This document shows positions 15,703 to 24,030 of a DNA stretch of 29,776 nt, piece after piece. This DNA comes from DASSHA01 sp035693145. Lineage in GTDB: Bacteria; Chloroflexota; Limnocylindria; Limnocylindrales; CSP1-4. The notes beneath the pieces were generated by a model. The model saw nothing but the letters and a program-made list of their open reading frames with translations, was not told the DNA's origin and ran no database searches. Where the stretch lies: assembly GCA_035693145.1 (NCBI GenBank), contig DASSHA010000151.1:1-29776 (forward strand), read 5' to 3'. Every line of letters begins with the position of its first letter. The first letter of the stretch is position 1. A program made the translations under genes and the position numbers.

Positions 15703-18700
15703 TTGACTGGCCTGGCCAGGGAGATGCCCGACCGAGGCACGAGCGGAGCGGCCAGGACGTTCGAGACGGGAAGGGCGGCCGCCGCGCTCGCGCTCGTGCT
15801 CGGCGCCGGGCTGGCCCTCCGCCTGATCATCGCATACCAGCTGCCGGGGTCCGGGTTCGAGGTCGACCTCAATGCCTTCCGGTTCTGGGCCGGCAACCTC
15901 GCCGACCAGGGCCCGTTCGGCTTCTACGATCGCCCGTTCTTCCACGACTACACCCCGGGCTACCTCTACCTCCTGTGGGCCGTCGGGATCGTGGGCAACG
16001 CGCTCGGCGGCATCGGTGACCTCATCAAGGTCCCCGCGATCCTCGCCGATCTCGCGCTCGGCTACCTCGCCCATTCGCTCGTCCTCGAGCTGACCGGCAA
16101 CCGGCGGCGGGCCTTGCTCGCCGCGGCGATCGTCGTGTTCAACCCGATCACCTGGTTCGACAGCGTCGTCTGGGGGCAGGTGGATTCGGTCGGCGTCGTG
16201 TTCCTCCTCCTCGGTCTCCGCGAGCTCTGGCGAGACCGGCCCGAGCGGGCCGCGCTGTGGGCGACGGTGGCGGCGGTCGTGAAGCCACAGCTCGGGATCC
16301 TCGTCCCGCTCGTCGCGATCGTCGTCATCCGTCGCGCGCTCGCCGGGCAGCCGGTCGACGAGGCCGGCGTGGAGGCCTCGCCGGAGCCCGGGCCGCGCTA
16401 CCCCTGGTGGCGGATCGTCACGACCGCGACGGTCGGTCTGCTGACGGCGATCCTCCTTTCGGCGCCGTTCGGGCTGTCATTCCCGGGCCTGCTCCAGCAG
16501 GTTGCCGACACCGCCGGGGGCTATCCGTGGCTGACCGTGAACGCCTACAACCCCTGGGCGCTCGTCTCGCACGACGGGGTGGGGCTGGCCGCGAGCGGGC
16601 AGTGGCTGTGCGACGCGATCACGGCGACCCCCGGCGGCTCGAGCGCGGGCACGCCATGTCCGCCTGGCATGGAGACGCTCGTCGGGCCGGTCTGGGCGGT
16701 GGCCGTCGGCGGTGCGCTGCTCGTGGCGGCGGTGCTCGCGGTCGTCGCCGTCACCTGGCTCCGAACGGACCGGCGGACGATCCTCGTCGGGCTCGTCGTG
16801 CTGTCGTTCGCGTTCTTCATCCTCCCGACGCGCGTCCACGAGCGCTACCTCTTCCCGTTCGTCGCCCTCGGCGCCGTCCTCGCAGCCGTCTCGATCCGCT
16901 GGCGTGCCGCGTACGTCGTCTCGTCGTTGGCGACGTTCCTCAACCTCTACGTCGTCCTCACGACCCTCTATCCGGACAATCCCCAGATCGCGGACTGGCT
17001 CCAGATCGGCGGGGCGATCCGGTCGCCCGCCGGCGTGGCCGTGGTTGCGCTGCTCAACACCGCCGTCTTCGCGTGGGCCATCCTCCAGCTCCGGCCCGCC
17101 GGGCGCGCCACGTTCGCGCGCGACGTGGATGACGCGATCCTCGAGGCTCGGGACGCGGCCGCGGCGCAGGGGCGAACCGCGACAGACAGCTCGAGCACCG
17201 GTGCTGTCACGGCGGGAGGGGACCTGCCCATCCCCACGCTCGCGGCGACGCAGCCGCCCGAGCTGGAGGAGGACGAGCTGCCGGGGCTCTGGGCCTGGGT
17301 CCGTGCCCGGCTGACCGAGCCCGGGATTCGTGCCGATCGCTCGCGGGTCCTCGCCGGCGAGCCCGGCGGACGGTTCGACCGGCTGGACATCTGGCTCGTG
17401 CTCGTGCTCGTCGTCGCCTCGCTCGTGCTTCGGACGTGGCGGCTGGCGGAGCCGTACCAGATGCACTTCGACGAGGTCTACCACGCGAGGACCGCGACGG
17501 AGTTCCTTCAGAAGTGGCGATATGGGATGGACCACGACATCTACGAGTGGACGCATCCGCACATCGCGAAGTACGCGATGGCGGCGGGGATCGTCCTCTT
17601 CGGCGACGACGAGGTGAGCGCGACGGGCGATCTGGAGGTCCCCGTCGTCGACGCCGTCATCGAGCCTCGGCGCGACGATCCCGGGTTCGATCGGGCAGGT
17701 GACCGACTCTACGTCGCGACCGGGACCGACGTCCGAGCGTACGACCTCGCGACGCGACGGCTCACGGCGACGATCACCGGATCGAACGCGACCGCGGTTG
17801 CGTTCGACGACGACACCGGATCCCTGTTCGTCGGCGCGGCCGACGGCTCGATCCGCGAGCTCGCCACGGCCGTGACGCTCGACGGTGTCGCCGCCGGTTC
17901 CGGTCCCGCGACGGTCGCCACGACGCCACTCGCGACGATCTCGGGGCCGGTGAACCGTCTCGTCGCGTCCGGGGATGGCTCGTGGCTCGTCGCGGCCTCC
18001 GGCGACGCCGCCAGCGTGGTGGACCCCGACACCGGGACGGTGACCGGCACGGCCACGGTCGCGGGCCTCGCCGACGTTGCCCCTGCCGGCACCAGCGACA
18101 CGCTCGTGGCCCGGCCGGCGGACGTGCCCGACCCGTCGGCGGCGGCGTCCGAGCTCGCGCAGCTCCTCGGCGGAAGCCCGGGTACCTACGAGAAGGAGCT
18201 CTCGGCCGATACGGACCAGGTCGTGGTGGGGGCTGCTATCGACGCATCGAACCGGCCGTCGATCGATGCTGCGATCTCGGACGGGACGCTCGCCGGCTTC
18301 TCGGTCGAGGGACGGCCGCGGATCGTCGCGGCCGGCACGGGCGGGCTCACGTTCCTGTCGCCGACCGGCCGGACGATCTCCCAGATCACCACCGACGGCG
18401 CGGCGACGGGCCTCGCCTACGTCTCGAACCTCGACACGCCGCGCCTGTATGTCGCCGACGGCCACCAGCTGACGATCGTCTCGCTCGGGACGAACGGGTC
18501 CGAGACGCCGACGATCGACTCGCGGCTGCCGATGCCCGGCGCGGTCACGCGGACCTATTGGGATCCCGCGACGCTGATGATCCACGCCCTGGGTCGAACG
18601 GCCGACGGGAGCGCGTCGACCGTCTATGTCGTCGAGCCGCACGGCAACGCCGTCTACGCGGACGCGCGCCTGCCCTTCACGCCGGTCGCCACGGCGCTCG

Positions 18701-20994
18701 ACATCGCCCCCGACTTCCCGACCAGCGACCGCGAGCAGCTGCTGGCGTTCGACGGGGGTGGCCGGACCGCGGCCGTCGACCTTGGCGAGAACGCGTTCGG
18801 TTGGCGGCTGCCGGGCGTCATCGCCGGAGCCCTGACCGCGGGGCTGTTGTACCTGCTCGCGCGGCTGCTGTTCCGGCGTCGCTCGATCGCCGTCCTGACC
18901 GCCGTGTTCGTCCTCGCCGACGGGATGTTCTTCGTCATGGCGAGGATCGGGATGAACGACGCGTATGTCGGCCTGTTCCTCGTGGCCGCCTATCTCGTCT
19001 TCGCCGGACTGTGGCTCGAGCGCTGGCGCTGGCGCGGCGCCTTCTGGATCGGCATGCCCGTCCTCGGCGTCCTGCTCGGCCTCGGACTCGCCTCGAAGTG
19101 GGTCGCCGCATACGCGATCGGCGCCCTCGGGATCCTGTACCTCGCGCGATCCGCGCTGGGCCGGGTGATCCTCATCGCGGGCATGCTCGCGGCGACGACC
19201 GCGCTCGGCTACCTCGCGATCGGCGTCCCGGCGGCCAAGGCGAGCGGCCCGAACCTCGCGTTCATGATCATCATGGTCGGGCTTACGGCGCTCGCGGTCG
19301 CGGTTGCGGTGCTGCGGCCGATCGCCTGGTCACGCGACGAGACCCGCTTCGCGATCGGCACACCTGTGGTCGCGGGCGCCGCCCTGATCGCCGTGGCGGC
19401 GGTGCGTGGCTTCCCGGTCGTCCACGTCGGATCGCTCGCACTGCCGGTCGCGGTGCTCGGCGTCCTCGGCGTCGTCGTCGGTCTCGGGGTGTGGCTCGTC
19501 TTCCGGGTTGCGGCTGCGTTCGGGTTCGGTCCGTTTGCCATGCCTCCGCCGCCCGGCGATCCGGCGGCGGCGCTCGAGCCGGCGGCCCCGGCCGCCGATG
19601 GCTGGCTCCGACCCGGCTGGCGCTTCGGACTGCCCCTGGTGTGGACGGCGGTGTGCCTCCTCGCGGTCCCACTGGCGGTCTACGTCGTCTCGTATCTGCC
19701 GTGGGCGGCCATCGACGGACACCAGATCGTGCCCGGCTTCCCGGCGGGACATGGCGGCCAGACGCTCGCCGACCTGACGAAGCAGATGTACGACTACCAC
19801 AACGACCTGCGCGCGGGTCATGCGGCCTCTTCGCCCTGGTGGGCGTGGCCGCTCGACCTCAAGCCCGTCTGGTTCTACCAGGGCAGCTTCGCCGGCGGGA
19901 CCGCGGCCTCGATCTACGACGCCGGGAACGTCGTCCTGTGGTGGCTGTCGATCCCCGCCCTCGCGTTCGTCGCCTGGCAGTCGTACCGCCGACGGAGCCT
20001 CGCGCTCGCGCTCATCGGGATCGGGTTCGCCTGTCAATGGATCGCCTGGGCGCGGATCGATCGCGCGACGTTCCAGTACCACTACTACACGAGCCTGCCC
20101 TTCGTCGTCCTCGCCCTGGCCTATTTCGTCGCCGAGCTCTGGCACGGGCCCTCGCCGCGGACATGGCTGCTCGCACGTCTCGCGTCCGCGGCCGTCATCG
20201 TCGGGCCCATGGCGCTGTGGGTCTTCAAGGCGCCGCTGTGCGGCTTCGTCGGCGTCGAACGCGCGTCACCGGGCTCGCTCGCGTGCGTCGGCAGCCCGGG
20301 CAACCTCGTGGTCACGGCCCGCAGCGCCGGCCTTGCCGGCGTGCTCGTCGTCGCTCTCGTTCTCATCGGCCGCGAGCTCGTCATCCGCGACGGCGGCTCC
20401 GTCGAACGGCACGCGACGGGCGGCTGGCTCGGGAGGATCGTGCTGATCGCCGCAGCCGCAGGGATCGGCATTGCGGCGACGACGATCCTGGACCCCACGA
20501 CGCCGATCGTCTCGCTCCAGGGGTTCCGTCCTGAGCTCGTCGCGTTCCTGATGCTCATCCCGCTCGGAGCTCTGGCCTGGGTGGTCGTCACGGCCCGGGA
20601 CGCGCGCCGCTTCGCGGTCGGCCTCGTCGCCGCCATCGTCGGCTGGTTCGTCATCCTCTATCCGAACATCTCGGCGTTGCCGCTGCCGACGTCGCTCGTC
20701 AACGCGTACCAGGGGCTCCTGCCGACCTACCTGTACCCGTTCCAGTTCCCCGTGAACACGGACGCCGTCCCGCCGCCGGTCAGGCTCTTCGCGCTCGGAC
20801 CACTGCTGCTGTTCGTCGGGCTCGTCGTGTTCTGCGGAGTCCTCGCGTATGCCGCCTGGGTCTGGCGGCTCGCGGCGGCGGAACGAACCCCTCAGGGCGA
20901 CGACGAGGTGCCACGAGCGCCCGACGAGCCGCCGCTCGGCGGGACGCGCGTCGACGGCACGGGCCTCGCGTCGAGCAGTCAGCCGGGGATCTGA
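15703..20994 (+). CDS. Giant fusion: GT87/PIG-M-like mannosyltransferase plus protein O-mannosyltransferase interrupted by a beta-propeller-like insert
   Basis: 1763 residues from TTG 15703. Module 1 (about 25-467) is a GT-C membrane enzyme: VDLNAFRFWAGNL in the first loop, then ITWFDSVVWGQVDSVGVVFL and a lysine/proline pair AAVVKPQLGIL, as in GT87/PIG-M-like proteins. A charged cytoplasmic linker follows (467-560). Module 2 starts at 561 with a PMT pattern: LRTWRLAEPYQMHFDEVYHA with the catalytic DE, then THPHIAKYAMAAGIVLFGDD (about 617-638). Here about 390 residues of repeated short strands intrude (for example DRLYVATGTDVRAYDLATRR, RLYVADGHQLTIVSL). The PMT then resumes at about 1028 with ENAFGWRLPGVIAGALTAGL, ARIGMNDAY, ASKWVAAYAIG and the 4-TM C-terminal block (AWPLDLKPVWFYQ, YHYYTSLPFVVLALAYF). 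PMTs glycosylate secreted proteins from polyprenyl-P-mannose. Module and domain names are family knowledge; the insert's fold is inference. Confidence 0.85.
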   Translation: MTGLAREMPDRGTSGAARTFETGRAAAALALVLGAGLALRLIIAYQLPGSGFEVDLNAFRFWAGNLADQGPFGFYDRPFFHDYTPGYLYLLWAVGIVGNALGGIGDLIKVPAILADLALGYLAHSLVLELTGNRRRALLAAAIVVFNPITWFDSVVWGQVDSVGVVFLLLGLRELWRDRPERAALWATVAAVVKPQLGILVPLVAIVVIRRALAGQPVDEAGVEASPEPGPRYPWWRIVTTATVGLLTAILLSAPFGLSFPGLLQQVADTAGGYPWLTVNAYNPWALVSHDGVGLAASGQWLCDAITATPGGSSAGTPCPPGMETLVGPVWAVAVGGALLVAAVLAVVAVTWLRTDRRTILVGLVVLSFAFFILPTRVHERYLFPFVALGAVLAAVSIRWRAAYVVSSLATFLNLYVVLTTLYPDNPQIADWLQIGGAIRSPAGVAVVALLNTAVFAWAILQLRPAGRATFARDVDDAILEARDAAAAQGRTATDSSSTGAVTAGGDLPIPTLAATQPPELEEDELPGLWAWVRARLTEPGIRADRSRVLAGEPGGRFDRLDIWLVLVLVVASLVLRTWRLAEPYQMHFDEVYHARTATEFLQKWRYGMDHDIYEWTHPHIAKYAMAAGIVLFGDDEVSATGDLEVPVVDAVIEPRRDDPGFDRAGDRLYVATGTDVRAYDLATRRLTATITGSNATAVAFDDDTGSLFVGAADGSIRELATAVTLDGVAAGSGPATVATTPLATISGPVNRLVASGDGSWLVAASGDAASVVDPDTGTVTGTATVAGLADVAPAGTSDTLVARPADVPDPSAAASELAQLLGGSPGTYEKELSADTDQVVVGAAIDASNRPSIDAAISDGTLAGFSVEGRPRIVAAGTGGLTFLSPTGRTISQITTDGAATGLAYVSNLDTPRLYVADGHQLTIVSLGTNGSETPTIDSRLPMPGAVTRTYWDPATLMIHALGRTADGSASTVYVVEPHGNAVYADARLPFTPVATALDIAPDFPTSDREQLLAFDGGGRTAAVDLGENAFGWRLPGVIAGALTAGLLYLLARLLFRRRSIAVLTAVFVLADGMFFVMARIGMNDAYVGLFLVAAYLVFAGLWLERWRWRGAFWIGMPVLGVLLGLGLASKWVAAYAIGALGILYLARSALGRVILIAGMLAATTALGYLAIGVPAAKASGPNLAFMIIMVGLTALAVAVAVLRPIAWSRDETRFAIGTPVVAGAALIAVAAVRGFPVVHVGSLALPVAVLGVLGVVVGLGVWLVFRVAAAFGFGPFAMPPPPGDPAAALEPAAPAADGWLRPGWRFGLPLVWTAVCLLAVPLAVYVVSYLPWAAIDGHQIVPGFPAGHGGQTLADLTKQMYDYHNDLRAGHAASSPWWAWPLDLKPVWFYQGSFAGGTAASIYDAGNVVLWWLSIPALAFVAWQSYRRRSLALALIGIGFACQWIAWARIDRATFQYHYYTSLPFVVLALAYFVAELWHGPSPRTWLLARLASAAVIVGPMALWVFKAPLCGFVGVERASPGSLACVGSPGNLVVTARSAGLAGVLVVALVLIGRELVIRDGGSVERHATGGWLGRIVLIAAAAGIGIAATTILDPTTPIVSLQGFRPELVAFLMLIPLGALAWVVVTARDARRFAVGLVAAIVGWFVILYPNISALPLPTSLVNAYQGLLPTYLYPFQFPVNTDAVPPPVRLFALGPLLLFVGLVVFCGVLAYAAWVWRLAAAERTPQGDDEVPRAPDEPPLGGTRVDGTGLASSSQPGI

Positions 20995-22268
20995 CCGCCG
21001 ATCGTCGCCGGGACGCCGTCGGCACCCGGGCGGGCTGCGTCCGACGGCATCCCGCTGCCCGCCGCGACGCCGCCGTCGAGTCCTCCGCCGGCGGCCGGAT
21101 GTGCGCGCGCCGGCGCCGGGACCGGCGCGTGGAAGTCGCGCGGCAGCGAGCCCTGCGCGGCAAGCCGGCGGATGACGAAGCCGTAGTAGTCATCGACCTT
21201 CGCGGTCACGCGCTCCCAGCTGAACCCCTGCGCGCGTTCCACGCCGGCGGCGCTCAGGCGGGCGCGCAGCAATGGATCGGCGAGGACACGCGCCAGGGCT
21301 GCAGCCAGGCGGCGATGGTCGCGCGGCGGCACGAGGAGCGCCTCGACGTCGCGCCGGACGACCCCCTTGTACCCGTGGATGTCGCTTGCGACGATCGGCG
21401 TCCCGGCCGCCATCGCCTCGAGGAGGACGATGCCGAACGACTCGCGTCCGGTCGCGGGCGCGGCATAGACGTCGGCGGTCTTGAACAGCTGGGCCTTCTC
21501 GTCGTCCGTTACCCGGCCGAGGAACTCGACGCCGCCGAGCCGCCGGGTCGCGACGTAGCGACGCGCCTCACGCTCGAGCGGGCCGGAGCCGACGACGAGG
21601 AGCCGGCAGTCGCAACCGGTCTTGCGGAGGATCCGGTACGCCTTGAGAAGCTCGACGATGCCCTTGCGCGGCTCGAGGCGGCCAACGAACAGGATGTTCC
21701 GTGTGCCGTCCTGCCAGCGCGCGATCGGGACCGCCCGCTGGTAGCGCTCGACGTCGACGCCGTTCGGGATGACCTTGTAGTCACCCGGAAAGTAGCGGTC
21801 GATGAAATGGCGCGCCGCGGCCGACACGGCGATCCGACCGTCGAGCCGGTCGGCGTAGCCGCGCAGGACGCGGCTGCCGAACTCGTAGGACGGCGAGAAT
21901 CCGGCGTAGGCGTGGAACGTCGCGACGTTCACACTCCGGCTCTCCCGTAGCAACAGGAGCGATAGGAACGGAACGAACGGCTCGTGGAAGTGGAGCAGGT
22001 CGAAGCGTTCCTGTTCGAGCACAGCCCGAACCTGCGATGGGAAGCGCGGCGAGAACGTCACGGTCCCGACCGACCCGTTGGCCGGCACCGAGAAGCCCAT
22101 CCCGATCCGGATGACGTCACCCTCCGACGACCGCTGCGGACCATGGCTCGAGGTCAGGATCCGGACGTCGTGGCCGCGAAGGCGCAGGTTCTCGTAGAGG
22201 TACCGGACGTGCTGGGTGACGCCGCCGGGCAGGGGGTAGATGTACGGCGAGACGAGGCCGATCTTCAC
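20979..22268 (-). CDS. pimA: GT4 glycosyltransferase, PimA-like (phosphatidylinositol mannosyltransferase)
   Basis: 429 residues. It is GT-B fold: N-terminal IGLVSPYIYPLPGGVTQHVR (PimA-like PGGV), LLHFHEPFVPFLS, VIPNGVDVERY, NILFVGRLEPRKGI, and the EX7E motif in ESFGIVLLEAMAAGTPIVAS. PimA adds the first mannose to phosphatidylinositol in mycobacteria using GDP-mannose. The extra C-terminal 50 residues are Ala/Pro/Gly-rich and probably disordered. It is the last gene of the phosphatidylinositol operon; its start overlaps the PHP gene stop as ATGA. The 3' end overlaps the convergent fusion gene by 16 bp. Related GT4 enzymes have other acceptors, so the PimA role rests mainly on the neighbours. 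Confidence 0.82.
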   Translation of the reverse strand: MKIGLVSPYIYPLPGGVTQHVRYLYENLRLRGHDVRILTSSHGPQRSSEGDVIRIGMGFSVPANGSVGTVTFSPRFPSQVRAVLEQERFDLLHFHEPFVPFLSLLLLRESRSVNVATFHAYAGFSPSYEFGSRVLRGYADRLDGRIAVSAAARHFIDRYFPGDYKVIPNGVDVERYQRAVPIARWQDGTRNILFVGRLEPRKGIVELLKAYRILRKTGCDCRLLVVGSGPLEREARRYVATRRLGGVEFLGRVTDDEKAQLFKTADVYAAPATGRESFGIVLLEAMAAGTPIVASDIHGYKGVVRRDVEALLVPPRDHRRLAAALARVLADPLLRARLSAAGVERAQGFSWERVTAKVDDYYGFVIRRLAAQGSLPRDFHAPVPAPARAHPAAGGGLDGGVAAGSGMPSDAARPGADGVPATIGGQIPG

Positions 22269-23071
22269 CGCTCGTCGGCCTCGCCGTCCGGCACCGGGGC
22301 CTCGTCCACGCGGCGAGGGTACCCGAGGTCGCGACCGCCGCCGCGGCCCAGCCGTGCGGAGGCGGACGCGCGAGCGTCGCCGCCGTACTTGCGGAGCTGG
22401 CGGCCGAACGTCGCGACCTGCGACCCCGCCGGATGGAAGCGTCCGTGGGCGCTCGTCTCGCCCGCCGCGATCGCGGCCCGCAGGTCCGCGCCGGTGACGC
22501 CCGCGAACTCGGTCCAGCCCCGCGCCACCTGCTCCGCGGCGTGGGCGTCGCTGTTGCCGACGGCGGCGAGGTCGTGCCGGGCGGCGAACTCCGACGCCCG
22601 GTGCCGTGCGACACGGCCGAAGAACGTGGGGTTGAACGTCTCGAGCGCGTCCGGTCGGACGGCCGGGTCGCGGGACGCCAGCAGCCGCCTGAGGGTCCAG
22701 CCCTGGGCGCAGAGCGGGTACGGGACGAGGGGGTGGGCAGGGATCGCGACACCACCCTGCTCGTGGACGGCGGCGATCGACCAGCCGAGGCCGCGCAGCG
22801 GCGGGATCCGGCGTTCGAGCCAGAGTCCGAGGAGATGGCCGCCCAGGGTCGTGATCTCTTCGCCGACGACGACCTCGATCGGGATGGCGCGCTCTGCCAC
22901 CATGGCGCGGGCGGCCTGTGCGGCATCGATCCGCTCGTGATCGGTGACGGCGACGACGTCGAGGCCCGCGGCGAGCGCCGCGGCGAGGATCTCCTCGATC
23001 CCCGACACACCGTCCGAAGCCCGCGAGTGGACGTGGAGGTCCGCGCGACCCAATCGGCGTCCAGCCCTCAC
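22265..23071 (-). CDS. PHP-domain metallohydrolase
   Basis: 268 residues from a GTG at 23071 overlapping the acyltransferase stop by 4 nt. Metal-ligand motifs: ADLHVHSRASDG (HxH), VVAVTDHERID, VVGEEITT, AIPAHPLVPY, and AVGNSDAHAAEQ. This resembles the TrpH/YciV-type PHP phosphoesterases, which act on nucleotides or other phosphate esters. The last 50 residues are basic and not part of the domain. The location inside a phosphatidylinositol operon suggests a phosphate-ester substrate there, but the substrate is unknown. Confidence 0.85.
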   Translation of the reverse strand: MRAGRRLGRADLHVHSRASDGVSGIEEILAAALAAGLDVVAVTDHERIDAAQAARAMVAERAIPIEVVVGEEITTLGGHLLGLWLERRIPPLRGLGWSIAAVHEQGGVAIPAHPLVPYPLCAQGWTLRRLLASRDPAVRPDALETFNPTFFGRVARHRASEFAARHDLAAVGNSDAHAAEQVARGWTEFAGVTGADLRAAIAAGETSAHGRFHPAGSQVATFGRQLRKYGGDARASASARLGRGGGRDLGYPRRVDEAPVPDGEADER

Positions 23072-24030
23072 GCGAGGTCGTCGAGGTCGGGCCAGATCGG
23101 CGCGAAGACCGCCCACCACTGCTCCGGTGCGTCGCTGATCAGGCGCTCGAATGCGCGTGCCTCCGACTCGAGGACGGCGACGACCCGTTCGCGCCTCGGC
23201 CCCGGCGGTGGGGTCTCGAGCGCCTCGAGCCGCCCGCGATAGCGGCCGCTGCCGACCCTGCGAACCGCCGCGACGTAGATCGGCGAGCCGGATTCGAGCG
23301 CGAGCAGCGCGGGCCCGGCGGGGAGGCTCGTCGGAGCCCCGAACAGCTGCGTCCGAATTCCCCCGCCCGTCAGGTCCCGGTCGCCGACGAGACCGACGGG
23401 GTGACCGTGCGCGAGCGCCCTCGACAGCTCCCGGCGCGCTTCCCGGAGTCCGACGATCCGGATTCCTGCCGCGCCGCGCGTCCTGACGAACCAGCGGTTG
23501 AGGCGGTCGTCCGCGAGCTCCTCCATCGGCGCGACGGCGTCGCGGCCGACGCGTTCGGCGAACAGGACCGCCGGTAGCTCGATCGCGCCGAAATGGAGGC
23601 CGACGAAGACGGCGGGCGGCGAGGCCGCGAACGCCTCCTCGACGGTGTCGGGCGTCTCGATGATCAGTCGGTTGCGCAGGTACGCGGCGTCGAGGATCGG
23701 CGTCCGGGCGACCTCGACGTAGTAGCGGGCGTGGTGGCGAAACGCCAGCCGAACGAGGCGCTCGAGGGCGCGCTCGTCGGCGGACGCTCGACGCGCCGGC
23801 GGCGTGCCGAGGTCGTTGGCCGCCAGCCAGCGACACACCCGGCCGAGGTTCCGTCGAGCGCGTTCGCGGCGCGCCCTCGCGACGCGATAGGCAACCGCCC
23901 CGGCGACGTCGGCAAGGCGGAACGCGAGGTCTTCGGGCAGCCTCTCGACGAGGCCGGCCACGAGCTCGATCGACCGGGCGCGAAGCCACCGTCCCGTCCG
24001 ACCGGCCGCCCTCGACGCCTTCGCCGTCAC
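23068..24030 (-). CDS. HtrB/PatA-like acyltransferase, second copy
   Basis: 320 residues from a GTG at 24030 overlapping the preceding stop by 4 nt. It has the catalytic HX4E motif GLHFGAIELPA at about residue 145. Further family blocks are GLVGDRDLTGGGIRTQLFG, TSLPAGPALLALESGSPIYV and APEQWWAVFAPIWPDL. The family (LpxL/HtrB, PatA) transfers acyl chains to lipid intermediates at the inner face of the membrane. In mycobacteria PatA acylates the mannose of PIM1/PIM2. This is a diverged paralogue of the adjacent gene. Confidence 0.88.
   Translation of the reverse strand: MTAKASRAAGRTGRWLRARSIELVAGLVERLPEDLAFRLADVAGAVAYRVARARRERARRNLGRVCRWLAANDLGTPPARRASADERALERLVRLAFRHHARYYVEVARTPILDAAYLRNRLIIETPDTVEEAFAASPPAVFVGLHFGAIELPAVLFAERVGRDAVAPMEELADDRLNRWFVRTRGAAGIRIVGLREARRELSRALAHGHPVGLVGDRDLTGGGIRTQLFGAPTSLPAGPALLALESGSPIYVAAVRRVGSGRYRGRLEALETPPPGPRRERVVAVLESEARAFERLISDAPEQWWAVFAPIWPDLDDLA

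Noticed and set aside
16477..18642. A 721-codon open frame on the minus strand
   Set aside because: It lies opposite the giant mannosyltransferase and its protein is an Arg/Asp/Gly-rich mixture with no motif, as expected from antisense of high-GC codons. The plus-strand protein has clear membrane segments and PMT motifs.
17982..20534. An 850-codon open frame on the plus strand in another phase
   Set aside because: It is a frame-shifted reading of the same fusion gene, Arg/Pro-rich and without hydrophobic segments.
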